The notes under the pieces were generated by a model, which was given only the letters and a program-made list of their open reading frames with translations, was not told where the DNA came from and searched no databases. Positions 55,358 to 64,000 of a stretch of DNA of 64,000 nucleotides are shown piece after piece. Position numbers and translations under genes: made by a program. Numbering within the stretch: position 1 is the first letter of the stretch; every line of letters begins with the position of its first letter. This stretch comes from Bacteroidota bacterium (GTDB lineage: Bacteria; Bacteroidota; Bacteroidia; Flavobacteriales; Flavobacteriaceae): contig JAJRRO010000074.1 of assembly GCA_024279425.1 (NCBI GenBank), positions 1-64,000 of the forward strand. Reading direction: 5' to 3'.

Positions 55358-58300
55358 TTATGCTTCGTTGCTATTTCTCACTTTAACGTGATAAAAGACA
55401 TTGGGTTTTGTTCCTACATGCTCCAATAAATGGTACATTCGATCACTTTCCTTCAACCCGGCAATCTCACTTTTCTTATCATTGATATCACCGAATACAA
55501 TGGCGCCGTTACTACAGGCCATTGAACAGGCGGTTTGGAATTCCCCATCTTTAATGACCCTTCCATCCCTTTTGGCATCAAGAATCGTTTTCTGTGTTTT
55601 TTGAATACACATAGAACATTTTTCAATAACACCTCTAGACCTAACGGTAACATCTGGGTTAATAACCATTTTACCCAAATCGTTGTTCATGTGATAATCG
55701 AATTCATCATTATTGTTATACAAGAACCAGTTGAACCTACGCACTTTATACGGACAGTTGTTTGCACAATATCTTGTACCCACACATCTGTTATAAGCCA
55801 TTTGATTTTGGCCTTGACGGCCATGTGAAGTCGCAGCAACCGGACAAACTGTTTCACAAGGGGCATGGTTACAATGCTGACACATTATAGGCTGAAAAGC
55901 AACCTGGGGATTGGTCGCAGGGTCTTCCAACTCTCCAAATCCCCCTAATGAACCTTTATCTCCTGAAAGTCCGTCAAATTCGTCTTTTTTAATATTATCC
56001 TCTTCAAAGGAATCTTCGGAAGAATAGTATCTATCTATACGCAACCAGTGCATATCCCTTGAACGTCTTACCTCTTGTTTGCCGACCACAGGAACGTTGT
56101 TCTCGACACCACAGGCAATGACACAGGCACCACAACCGGTACAGGCATTCAAATCAATGGACATATTGAAATGGTGCCCAATGGAACGATCAAAACTAGC
56201 CCATAAATCAACTGAAGTCGCTGGCACTTCTTGATGGTTTAAAGTCACTACAGGAACTTCATTCCACTCAGCATGATCCTTGGTATTGAAAATTTCTAAA
56301 CTTGTTTCTTTGATAATATCCCCTCTACCCATCAAGGTGTTATGCAATTGCATACAGGCAAATTCATGCATTCCGGACGACTTTTCTATTGTGGCGGATT
56401 GCACATTATTATAACCTTGATACAAAGGATAGGCATTGACACCTGTTTGCATCTCGGATTTCATCCCTACTTGCCTACCGTATCCCAAGGCCATTCCTAT
56501 TGAACCCGGGGCTTGACCTGGCTGTATGATGACCGGCACATTATCTATTGAGATACCGTTCACTGTTAGTCTGGCATAACTACCATTCAAACCACCATTG
56601 GCGACATTCTCATTTATGAACCCTAAATTTTCGGCATCCTTCTTGGAAACCATAACATAGTTATCCCAAGAAACCCTTGAAATTGGATCAGGGAATTCCT
56701 GCAGCCATGGGTTACCGGCCTGTTGACCATCTCCCATTCCTACTTTTGAATATAAAGTAAGTTCCATGCCTTCACCACTGATGGCATTAGCCAAACTACG
56801 AACAGCAGCCGATATATCAACAGTGGATAAAGTTTCACTCTCATCGACAACTGCAGTTTCTATCTCTTCACTCAACTCACTAGAAGCGGCAACATAAACC
56901 CCATCGTGTAAGACTTGGTTCCACTCACTTTCCCCCAAAAGGTCAGCACTCCATGTTTCCTTTATATAATCGTAATAGCTCTTATCGCTTCCCATCCACT
57001 TCAACAAAACATTTTGCAGCTGTCTGGTATCAAAAAGCTCTCTAATTGTCGGTTGGATCAAACCGTAATGCCCTTTCTTAATTTCAGTATCCCCCCAAGA
57101 CTCCAAATAATGGTTAGCCGCAGCGGTGATATTGGTCATTTCGGTTGTTTCATTCCAATTTGTGGAAAATGTCACCGAAAGATCTACTTTTTCTATCCCT
57201 TCAGCAAATTCAGCTGCATTGGGCAAAGTATATATAGGATTGACACCATCCATGATCAACGCACCTACACCACCGGCCCTCATATCCGATATCAATGCGT
57301 TCACATTTTCAATATTGCCTTGTCTAACATACTTGGGTGCTTCAGCATCAAACGCCTTGCTACCCAACATTTCATTAATGGCCAGAACAATTGTTTGTGC
57401 ATTTACATCATCCAAACCAGTAACGACAACTGCACCGTTTTTGTTCTTTTTAATTTGGGCAACCACAGCATCCAAAACTTCTGGTACGCCCGTGGGCAAA
57501 TCACCACTAATACTGGTCCCATTCAATTTGGCATATAGATGGGCCAATGCAACTTTTTGAAACATTGGCGTCAATGGTACACGCTTATCCGCATTAGCAC
57601 CGGTCAAGGACATATTAGCCTCGAACTGCACATGCTTTGACATTTTTCCATTTTTTGGAATCCGTCCTTTTGAATATCCACTATCATAGCCACCGCCTTG
57701 CCAATCCGAAAGGAAATCAGCTCCGAAAGAAACAATGACCTCGGCCTTTTCAAAATCATAATCCGCTAAAGCACGTTCGCCGTACTTGGCTTCAAATGCA
57801 GATAGCGCACCTTCTTCCGAAATTGCATCGTAGGTAACGTGATTAACGACACCGTACATTTCCTTGAATTCAGCGATAAGCTTTGCAGTTGATGGACTTG
57901 CATACGTCTGGGTCAATAAAGCTATCTGTTTACCAGATGTTTTTAAAGCAATCAATTTAGCCTTTACCTCAACATCAATAGCACTCCATTCAACAGGTTC
58001 GCCATCTTTAAGCGGGCCTTGTAATCTTGTACTATCATAAAGTGACAACACAGATGCCTGAACACGTGCGTTAACACCTCCTTTTACTTTTGCATCTGTA
58101 TTATTTTCGATTTTAATCGGCCTACCTTCTCTGGTTTTCACCAAGATACTGGCAAAGTCAAAACCGTTGGCGATCGTAGTTGCGTAATAATTGGCAACAC
58201 CGGGAATAATATTTTCCGGTTGAACAACGTAAGGAATAGACTTTCTCACCGGACCTTCGCAAGCTGCCAAAGAAGCGGCGGCTGTACTGAAGCCAACGTA

Positions 58301-58471
58301 TTTTAGAAAATCCCTTCTATTAGTGTTGGTTTCAGACAAATTCTCTTTGTCTCCTAAAAATTCGTCAACAGGAATTTCTTCAACAAATTCATTCTGCCTT
58401 AGCGTCTCAACAATGGAATCGTTTGGATTTAACTCCACTTCGTTTTTCCAATATTTTTTGTTTGATGCCAT
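55358..58471 (-). CDS. actB: ACIII subunit ActB, molybdopterin-oxidoreductase-like iron-sulfur protein
   Basis: This 1037-residue protein has a variant twin-arginine signal at 51-71 (NRRDFLKYVG... then SLAAC, a lipobox-like Cys71). A large domain resembling molybdopterin oxidoreductases follows (about 90-740), and is known to lack a working Mo site in ACIII. The C-terminal ferredoxin part has CTGCGACVIACG, CQHCNHAPCETVCPVAA, CVGTRYCANNCPYKVRRFNW and CSMACSNGAI, giving ligands for four clusters. It moves electrons from quinol at ActC to the ActA hemes on the periplasmic side. Confidence 0.95.
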   Translation of the reverse strand: MASNKKYWKNEVELNPNDSIVETLRQNEFVEEIPVDEFLGDKENLSETNTNRRDFLKYVGFSTAAASLAACEGPVRKSIPYVVQPENIIPGVANYYATTIANGFDFASILVKTREGRPIKIENNTDAKVKGGVNARVQASVLSLYDSTRLQGPLKDGEPVEWSAIDVEVKAKLIALKTSGKQIALLTQTYASPSTAKLIAEFKEMYGVVNHVTYDAISEEGALSAFEAKYGERALADYDFEKAEVIVSFGADFLSDWQGGGYDSGYSKGRIPKNGKMSKHVQFEANMSLTGANADKRVPLTPMFQKVALAHLYAKLNGTSISGDLPTGVPEVLDAVVAQIKKNKNGAVVVTGLDDVNAQTIVLAINEMLGSKAFDAEAPKYVRQGNIENVNALISDMRAGGVGALIMDGVNPIYTLPNAAEFAEGIEKVDLSVTFSTNWNETTEMTNITAAANHYLESWGDTEIKKGHYGLIQPTIRELFDTRQLQNVLLKWMGSDKSYYDYIKETWSADLLGESEWNQVLHDGVYVAASSELSEEIETAVVDESETLSTVDISAAVRSLANAISGEGMELTLYSKVGMGDGQQAGNPWLQEFPDPISRVSWDNYVMVSKKDAENLGFINENVANGGLNGSYARLTVNGISIDNVPVIIQPGQAPGSIGMALGYGRQVGMKSEMQTGVNAYPLYQGYNNVQSATIEKSSGMHEFACMQLHNTLMGRGDIIKETSLEIFNTKDHAEWNEVPVVTLNHQEVPATSVDLWASFDRSIGHHFNMSIDLNACTGCGACVIACGVENNVPVVGKQEVRRSRDMHWLRIDRYYSSEDSFEEDNIKKDEFDGLSGDKGSLGGFGELEDPATNPQVAFQPIMCQHCNHAPCETVCPVAATSHGRQGQNQMAYNRCVGTRYCANNCPYKVRRFNWFLYNNNDEFDYHMNNDLGKMVINPDVTVRSRGVIEKCSMCIQKTQKTILDAKRDGRVIKDGEFQTACSMACSNGAIVFGDINDKKSEIAGLKESDRMYHLLEHVGTKPNVFYHVKVRNSNEA

Positions 58472-58503
58472 ACGATTTATCTGTAATTAGCTACTTGATT
58501 TTA

Positions 58504-59868
58504 TTAATAGTGACATTTTCCACACTCCAACCCACCCATTTGGGCTACTGTAAGTTGGTCAACTCCATATTTCTTGGAAAGCTCCTCGTGAATTTTCGTG
58601 TAATATTCATTACCCTCTACTTTCACGTTCGTCTCTCTGTGACAATTAACGCACCACCCCATGGTCAACGGGGAATATTGCATCATAATTTCCATTTCCT
58701 CAACAGGGCCATGGCAAGTCTGACATTCAACCCCTGCAACTTCAACATGCTGGGAATGGTTAAAATAAACCAAGTCAGGAAGATTATGGACCTGAACCCA
58801 TTCAACCGGCTGGGTCTTGCCGGTATATTTTTGATTTTCTTCATCCCACCCCACAGCTTTATACAACTTTTTGATTTCAGCTGTATAAAATTCATTGGTA
58901 TACCCATTGGCCAAATCTTCCTTGGATGGTCCTTCTGGATTACCTTGATATTCGTAGATTGATTTATGACAATTCATACAAACATTCAACGAAGGAATAC
59001 CGGAATGCCTAGATACCCTCACGGAGGAGTGACAATATTTACAATCAATTTTATTATCACCTGCATGAATCTTATGTGAGTAATGAATGGGTTGAATTGG
59101 AGTATACCCCTGATCCACACCAATTTGCATCACCCAACCATAGGCGAAATATGCCCCGACCAACAAAAGAAATATTGAAGACACTAAAACCAAAAATTGG
59201 TTTTGAGCAAAAGCCTTCCATAATGGCAAACGTTTTTCAGCTCTTTGTTTTTCCAGTTCAACTCCGTTGGCAGCCGCGATTCGCTTTAACGTTCTTTGCA
59301 CCAAAACCAACATCATAATCAAAAGACCGAACACAATTGCCAAGGCACCCAAAATCATTTCATTTGATATACCCGAAGACTTGCCCCCCCCTACTTCGGC
59401 AACCTGAGCATCTGCAGCAGCCGGCACTCGCGGTGGGGCCGCCGTATACGCCAGAATATCATCAATATCTGTATTTGACAAGGTCGGAAAAGCAGTCATA
59501 GGTGCCTGTGCATACTCCGTGTAAATCTTATTGGCATAAGCATCGCCCGATTTTATCATTCCCGAACTATTCTTTATCCAAGTATATAGCCATTCACGAT
59601 CCAAACCTTCATCCTCACTAAGGCGGGATTCAACATTTGCCAATGGCGGTCCCGTCATTTTTCGAGTCAGAGAGTGACAAGCAGCACAATTCTGGTTGAA
59701 AAGCGTCTTGCCCTTTGCAGCATCACCTCCAATTCCTTCCGTCACTGCAACATCGCTTGTTGTAGTGGCTTCATCTTGGGCAAAAAGAGAAATGGAAAAA
59801 AGCAGGAAAACTACGAGACTGATACCTAAAACTTTAGAAATTTGATTGCGGTATGTTACCTTTTTCAT
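58504..59868 (-). CDS. actA: ACIII subunit ActA, multiheme c-type cytochrome with fused N-terminal cytochrome
   Basis: This 454-residue protein has a signal or anchor segment (about 10-30). An N-terminal cytochrome c domain (about 45-145) carries CAACH at 61-65. Two helices (about 170-190 and 225-245) precede the pentaheme part, with CKYCH (276), CMNCH (297), CQTCH (382), CVNCH (406) and CGKCH (449). That is six heme sites, one more than the classical pentaheme ActA. It accepts electrons from ActB. It is the first gene of an eight-gene operon actABCDEF-ctaCD, with a good promoter about 90-118 nt upstream. Confidence 0.95.
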   Translation of the reverse strand: MKKVTYRNQISKVLGISLVVFLLFSISLFAQDEATTTSDVAVTEGIGGDAAKGKTLFNQNCAACHSLTRKMTGPPLANVESRLSEDEGLDREWLYTWIKNSSGMIKSGDAYANKIYTEYAQAPMTAFPTLSNTDIDDILAYTAAPPRVPAAADAQVAEVGGGKSSGISNEMILGALAIVFGLLIMMLVLVQRTLKRIAAANGVELEKQRAEKRLPLWKAFAQNQFLVLVSSIFLLLVGAYFAYGWVMQIGVDQGYTPIQPIHYSHKIHAGDNKIDCKYCHSSVRVSRHSGIPSLNVCMNCHKSIYEYQGNPEGPSKEDLANGYTNEFYTAEIKKLYKAVGWDEENQKYTGKTQPVEWVQVHNLPDLVYFNHSQHVEVAGVECQTCHGPVEEMEIMMQYSPLTMGWCVNCHRETNVKVEGNEYYTKIHEELSKKYGVDQLTVAQMGGLECGKCHY

Positions 59869-59956
59869 AAATAGAATATTTCAATCGAAATTTTGGCATG
59901 ATTATTACTATATTACAGGGTAAAACAGTTCCTTTTTACCACGCCTGATTTGAACG

Positions 59957-59986
59957 CAAAAATACGGATTAGACTTTATCTGCAAA
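59957..59986 (-). promoter_or_regulatory. Promoter of act-cox operon
   Basis: Reading leftward: TTTG (59986-59983), an 18-nt spacer, then TATTTTTG (59964-59957), both exact to the Bacteroidetes TTTG / TAnnTTTG pattern. The leader to the actA ATG would be about 80 nt. Confidence 0.7.
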
Positions 59987-60041
59987 ATGTTAAGGTATTG
60001 ATAATTATAATTTATACTTGTTCTAAATAAAGGGCAAAAGT

Positions 60042-60070
60042 TTTGATTGGATTTTAAAAAATTACTTTTG
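60042..60070 (+). promoter_or_regulatory. Promoter of SPOR-domain gene
   Basis: TTTG (60042-60045), a 17-nt spacer and TACTTTTG (60063-60070) give an exact two-part match, divergent from the act-cox promoter. The box ends 5 nt before the ATG at 60076, implying a leaderless message if that start is used. Confidence 0.65.
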
Positions 60071-60075
60071 TGAAA

Positions 60076-60471
60076 ATGAAAATATCTCACAACGGAAACA
60101 CCATGAAATTATTAGGATCTCTAGCACTTGTATTATTATGCACGACTGTTGGACAAGGACAAGAGGGGCAAATAAATATTCAACAAGATGATAAAATCGC
60201 AGAGCTATTAGACATTTATAAAACGGCGAATGGGGATTATGAATACTACAGAATACAAGTTGGTTTTGGCTCTTTTGACAAGGCCCAATCGATTAAGGAA
60301 AATGTTGAAATAGATTTTCCTGACCTGTTTTCAAAAATAGATTTTGATTCGCCCACCTATCGTGTGCGCCTAGGTCGTTTTAAGACCAAACTTGAAGCAG
60401 AACGAAAGTTCAAGGAAGTTCGGATAAAATATCCCGATGCGATGATACTAAAACCAAAAAAATCGACTTGA
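60076..60471 (+). CDS. SPOR domain-containing exported protein
   Basis: From ATG 60076 the product has 131 residues; an alternative ATG at 60103 (MKLLGSLALVLLCTTVGQGQ) gives a tighter signal peptide and 122 residues. The C-terminal part (about 55-125) is a SPOR domain with YYRIQVGFGSFDKAQSIKENV and YRVRLGRFKTKLEAERKFKEVR, which binds denuded peptidoglycan glycans in known examples. There is no other domain. Role is likely periplasmic and wall-associated. It converges on infB across a hairpin terminator. Confidence 0.85.
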   Translation: MKISHNGNTMKLLGSLALVLLCTTVGQGQEGQINIQQDDKIAELLDIYKTANGDYEYYRIQVGFGSFDKAQSIKENVEIDFPDLFSKIDFDSPTYRVRLGRFKTKLEAERKFKEVRIKYPDAMILKPKKST

Positions 60472-60490
60472 AAAGGCCGATTTTTTTTTA
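60455..60490. terminator. Convergent terminator between SPOR gene and infB
   Basis: An A-rich arm ending in aatcg and a cgatt arm with a long T run can pair around an 11-12-nt loop overlapping the SPOR stop codon. The GC core is short, so strength is uncertain. Confidence 0.55.
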
Positions 60491-60505
60491 TTCTTTGATT
60501 GAAAT

Positions 60506-63220
60506 TTATTTTGTCTTCAATTTCTTTTTAACCGCTACTTCCTGGAAGGCCTCAACAACATCCAATTCCTTGATATCGTTGTAATTTTTAACCTGTAATC
60601 CGCAATCATATCCCTTTGCAACTTCTTTAACATCATCCTTAAATCGTTTTAAAGAAGCTAGTTCACCCGTATAGACTACAACGCCATCTCGAATAAGTCG
60701 GATGTTTGAATTTCGGAATATTTTACCACTGGTAACCATACAACCTGCAATGGTTCCGACTTTTGAAATTTTAAAGGTTTCACGGATTTCCGCCGTCCCC
60801 GAAATTTCTTCCTTTATCTCTGGCGAAAGCATTCCTTCCATCGCGTCTTTAAGGTCATTGATGGCATCATAAATGATGGAATACATTCTAATATCAATCT
60901 CCTCTTTATCAGCAACTGACCGGGCATTGCCCATTGGTCTAACATTAAAGCCAATTATAACCGCATCTGAAGCTGATGCTAAAAGAACATCTGACTCGGT
61001 AATAGGACCAACTCCTTTATGGATTATATTGACCTGAATCTCATCTGTGGATAATTTCTGAAATGAATCGGTCAATGCCTCCACAGAACCATCAACATCT
61101 CCTTTAAGGATAATATTCAATTCCTTGAAATCGCCCAAGGCTATTCGCCTTCCTATTTCGTCAAGCGTAATATGACGTTGTGTTCTTACGGATTGCTCTC
61201 TTTGCAATTGTGATCTTCTTGTCGCAATTTGCTTGGCCTCGCGTTCATCTTCAAGCACATTGAATTTATCCCCGGCTTGTGGCGCACCATCTAAACCAAG
61301 TATTGAAATTGGCCTCGAAGGACCAACTTCCCTAATTTCCTGGCCTCTCTCATCGTGCATAGCTTTTACCTTACCACTGCAAGTACCCGCCAAGACGTAA
61401 TCCCCAATTTTCAGGGTTCCCGCCTGCACTAAAATCGTTGACACATAACCTTTACCCTTATCCAAGAATGCTTCGACAACCGTACCGGAAGCCAATTTGT
61501 CAGGATTCGCCTTCAACTCTAAAAGCTCAGCTTCTAGAAGTACTTTCTCCAACAATTCCTTGATTCCTTCACCAGTTTTAGCAGAAATATCATGGGATTG
61601 GATTTTACCTCCCCAATCTTCTACCAGTAAATTCATTTGAGCAAGACCTTCCTTGATCTTATCGGGATTGGCCGTAGGCCTATCTATCTTGTTTATTGCG
61701 AATACAATGGGAACACTAGCTGCTTGGGCGTGGCTAATAGCTTCCTTTGTTTGCGGCATGATGTCATCATCAGCTGCCACAACGATAATCGCAATATCCG
61801 TCAATTGCGCACCACGGGCTCGCATCGCCGTAAAGGCCTCGTGACCTGGAGTATCCAAGAATGAGATTTTCTGACCATCGGCCAAGGTAACACCATATGC
61901 ACCTATGTGCTGGGTAATTCCGCCACTTTCCCCTGCTATCACATTCTCTTCACGAATATTATCCAATAAAGAAGTTTTACCGTGATCTACATGACCCATT
62001 ACAGTAACGATCGGAGCCCTTGGTTTCAAATCTTCCGGGGCATCTTCTTCCTCAACAATACTCTCCTCTATATCGGCAGTTACGAATTCCACTTCGTAAC
62101 CGAATTCATCAGCTACAATAGATAATGTTTCAGCATCCAATCGCTGGTTCATGGTAACCATGATACCCAAAGACATACAAGCCGATATTATTTCTGTAGT
62201 ACCAACATTCATCATCGTCGCAACTTCATTCGCTGTAACAAATTCAGTAACTTTTAGAATTTTGCTTTCTATTTCTTGCAACTCAAGGTCAGCTTCTGTC
62301 TGCTGACGGTGCTGATCTCTTTTATCCCTACGATATTTGGCACCTTTCCCTTTTTTGGATTTACCCTGTAGTTTTTCAAGGGTTTCCCTTACTTGTTTTT
62401 GCACATCTTCTTCAGATGGCTCAACCTTATTGATGGTTGCAAAACGCTTACCTCCTTTTCTAGCGCCTGGCCCGCCAACTCTTGGAGCCGCACCTTTACC
62501 AGGACCACCTTTACCAGGACCACCCGTATTACTGACTATACGTCTTCTTCTTTTCTTTCTATCGGCATTCCCAGAAGCGGGTTTAGGTTCTTCCTTCTTT
62601 TTCTTTGGTTTGTTGAATTGGGAAAGATCAATCTTATCCCCCATTATTTTTGGCCCCGTAAGTTTTTTGTATTGGGTCTCTATTTTTTCATCAACTATAG
62701 GAGCTTCCTCCTGTACTTTCTCCTGTACTTTCTCCTCTTTAATTTCTACTTCTTTTGGAGCCTTGGGAGCTTCAACCTTCTCTACAGGTGCAACTTCTAC
62801 TTTTTCTTCAACCTTTTCTTCTTGAACAACTTCGGCTTTAGCTTTTTTCTTGGGCTCTAAATCTATTTTCCCAACAGTCTTTGGGCCGGCAAGTTCAGCT
62901 TTGGCCTTGATAACCTTTTCTGCCGACTCGGCTCTTTTCTCTCGCGCTAATCTTCGTTCTTCCTGCTCTTGCTCAACTTGCAATCTTATGGCTTCCTTCT
63001 CTTTTCGCTTTTCTTCCCCAACTTCCTTAGAGGCAACCTTCTTGCTCATATCCGTTTGGAACTCATCTAAAAGCACTTGGTGAATTTCTTCAGATATTTT
63101 AGTGGTAGGCCTGGCCTCAACTTCATGTCCTTCTGATTTGAGAAAATCAACCGCCCTGTCCAAAGAAATATTGAGTTCCCTTAGAACTTTATTAAGCCTT
63201 ATTGTTGCATTATCTGCCAT
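60506..63220 (-). CDS. infB: Translation initiation factor IF-2
   Basis: This 904-residue protein has a short IF2_N domain ([28 protein letters not shown]), then a long Lys/Glu/Pro/Gly-rich linker (about 60-320) with basic patches. The GTPase has G1 GHVDHGKT (about 404-411), DTPGHEAF and NKID. C-terminal beta-barrel and IF2-C domains follow, ending near [17 protein letters not shown]. It delivers initiator tRNA to the 30S subunit. It lies 42 nt after nusA in the conserved nusA-infB order, and any upstream rimP would be outside the window. Confidence 0.97.
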   Translation of the reverse strand: MADNATIRLNKVLRELNISLDRAVDFLKSEGHEVEARPTTKISEEIHQVLLDEFQTDMSKKVASKEVGEEKRKEKEAIRLQVEQEQEERRLAREKRAESAEKVIKAKAELAGPKTVGKIDLEPKKKAKAEVVQEEKVEEKVEVAPVEKVEAPKAPKEVEIKEEKVQEKVQEEAPIVDEKIETQYKKLTGPKIMGDKIDLSQFNKPKKKKEEPKPASGNADRKKRRRRIVSNTGGPGKGGPGKGAAPRVGGPGARKGGKRFATINKVEPSEEDVQKQVRETLEKLQGKSKKGKGAKYRRDKRDQHRQQTEADLELQEIESKILKVTEFVTANEVATMMNVGTTEIISACMSLGIMVTMNQRLDAETLSIVADEFGYEVEFVTADIEESIVEEEDAPEDLKPRAPIVTVMGHVDHGKTSLLDNIREENVIAGESGGITQHIGAYGVTLADGQKISFLDTPGHEAFTAMRARGAQLTDIAIIVVAADDDIMPQTKEAISHAQAASVPIVFAINKIDRPTANPDKIKEGLAQMNLLVEDWGGKIQSHDISAKTGEGIKELLEKVLLEAELLELKANPDKLASGTVVEAFLDKGKGYVSTILVQAGTLKIGDYVLAGTCSGKVKAMHDERGQEIREVGPSRPISILGLDGAPQAGDKFNVLEDEREAKQIATRRSQLQREQSVRTQRHITLDEIGRRIALGDFKELNIILKGDVDGSVEALTDSFQKLSTDEIQVNIIHKGVGPITESDVLLASASDAVIIGFNVRPMGNARSVADKEEIDIRMYSIIYDAINDLKDAMEGMLSPEIKEEISGTAEIRETFKISKVGTIAGCMVTSGKIFRNSNIRLIRDGVVVYTGELASLKRFKDDVKEVAKGYDCGLQVKNYNDIKELDVVEAFQEVAVKKKLKTK

Positions 63221-63262
63221 AAATACTAATTCCTAATTCTATAAACTGCCGCTAATATATAG

Positions 63263-64000
63263 CTAATCTTCTAATTCTTCTTTTAGTATGCGAACAACTT
63301 CTGAAATTGTTTCCTCCTCCAAATCGGTTCGTTTTACAAGATCATCCACATCCTGTTCTAATACGCTCCTTGCGGTGTCCATCCCTATTTTCTTGAATTC
63401 CTCAATGATCCAAGCATCGATTTCATCAGAGAATTCAGTCAACTCAACATCCTCTTCAACCCCTTCACGGAATACATCGATTTCATAACCTGTAAGCTGG
63501 CCTGCCAACCTAATATTATGGCCTCCCCTACCAATAGCCTTAGAAACCTCTTCAGGTCTCAAATATACTTGGGCGGTCATTTTCTCATCGTTTAATTTAA
63601 CCGATGAGACCCTAGCAGGGCTCAACGACCTTGTAACCAACAATTGTGGATTGTTCGTCCAATTGATGACATCTATATTCTCATTGCCCAATTCTCTGAC
63701 TATGCCATGAATTCGGGACCCTTTCATACCCACACAGGCACCTACCGGATCAATACGGTCATCATAAGAATCCACAGCTACCTTTGCCTTTTCGCCAGGA
63801 ATCCGAACTGCCTTTTTAATAGTGATCAAACCATCGAAAACCTCAGGTATTTCCTGAAAGAAAAGTTGCTCCAAAAATTTTGGAGAACTTCTAGACATAA
63901 TGATCGTAGGCTTATTGCCTTTAAGTTCAACGCTTTCGATGACTCCACGAACATTGTCTCCTTTTCTAAAAAAGTCGGAAGGTATTTGCCTGTCTTTAGG
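63263..64000 (-). CDS. nusA: Transcription factor NusA, C-terminal part
   Basis: The frame is open to the right edge (the first codons read from 64000), so the true start is beyond the window. About 245 C-terminal residues are present. They cover the end of the S1 domain (GDNVRGVIESVELKGNKPTIIMSRSS), the KH domains with PGEKAKVAVDSYDDRIDPVGACVGMKGSRI and GRGGHNIRLAGQLTGYEIDV, and an acidic tail. NusA binds RNA polymerase and modulates pausing and termination. The next gene, infB, is on the same strand. Confidence 0.96.
   Translation of the reverse strand, partial: PKDRQIPSDFFRKGDNVRGVIESVELKGNKPTIIMSRSSPKFLEQLFFQEIPEVFDGLITIKKAVRIPGEKAKVAVDSYDDRIDPVGACVGMKGSRIHGIVRELGNENIDVINWTNNPQLLVTRSLSPARVSSVKLNDEKMTAQVYLRPEEVSKAIGRGGHNIRLAGQLTGYEIDVFREGVEEDVELTEFSDEIDAWIIEEFKKIGMDTARSVLEQDVDDLVKRTDLEEETISEVVRILKEELED

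Noticed and set aside
57126-57560. Long plus-strand frame (144 residues) inside actB
   Set aside because: It is antisense to a confidently assigned gene, has no recognisable family, and reads as the complementary shadow of conserved ActB codons. A second overlapping plus frame at 56915-57538 has the same problem.
62705-62735. Short tandem repeat of a 12-nt unit in infB
   Set aside because: It encodes EKVQEKVQ-like low-complexity linker sequence and needs no separate explanation.
62337-62860. Plus-strand frames rich in Pro/Ser/Phe opposite the infB linker
   Set aside because: They mirror the low-complexity Lys/Glu/Pro linker of IF-2; composition alone explains the open frames.

Overview
This window comes from a Flavobacteriaceae-type Bacteroidetes chromosome, probably a marine lineage. 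The evidence is: an AT-rich sequence; sprA and a PorP/SprF protein of the type IX secretion and gliding system; alternative complex III fused in one operon to an aa3-type oxidase; a LytS/LytTR pair with TPR and carboxypeptidase-like domains; and promoters with the Bacteroidetes -7 box TAnnTTTG. I could not assign genus or species. Most of the window is core metabolism, respiration and envelope biology. I found no tRNA, rRNA, CRISPR array, phage or complete insertion sequence. No gene-free stretch exceeds about 300 bases.

Layout. 1-560: start of a secreted Ig-repeat protein that runs off the left edge. 716-2196: fabD and a gamma-type carbonic anhydrase. 2236-5434: a two-component pair split by a MITE-like repeat. 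5645-13038: a VWA protein, a PorP/SprF protein, a NifU-like Fe-S scaffold, dodecin, a DUF255 thioredoxin-fold protein, and two tandem paralogues of unknown function, one frameshifted. 13060-23376: tsaB, then an eight-gene MacAB-TolC-like efflux operon with two adaptors, four permeases, one ATPase and one TolC.

23495-28726: oxidase biogenesis and the small oxidase subunits (heme o synthase, two subunit III proteins, subunit IV, two SCO-like proteins, DUF420). 28842-29723: a secreted metallo-beta-lactamase-fold enzyme. 29784-39272: tonB, vanZ-like, gcvH, sprA and ruvA on one strand. A second copy of the MITE-like repeat follows, touching the maeB stop codon. 39478-45358: malic enzyme, queG, a cytochrome P450, a zinc-ribbon protein and ruvB. 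45540-47147: pckA. 47241-48062: a GIN-domain protein.

48219-59868: actABCDEF-coxBA, the complete quinol-to-oxygen branch. 60076-60471: a SPOR-domain protein. 60506-64000: infB and a truncated nusA.

The respiratory genes work together although they sit in two clusters about 20 kb apart. ActA-F oxidises menaquinol and passes electrons through c-type hemes to CoxA/B. The distal cluster supplies subunits III and IV, heme o and the copper chaperone. maeB and pckA control the C4-C3 node feeding this chain. The most unusual items are the paired MITE-like repeats, a helix-hairpin-helix tail fused to ActC, a cysteine-free SCO-like protein, the duplicated efflux modules served by one ATPase, a perfect inverted repeat in front of that operon, and several genes whose -7 box lies only 5-7 nt from the start codon.
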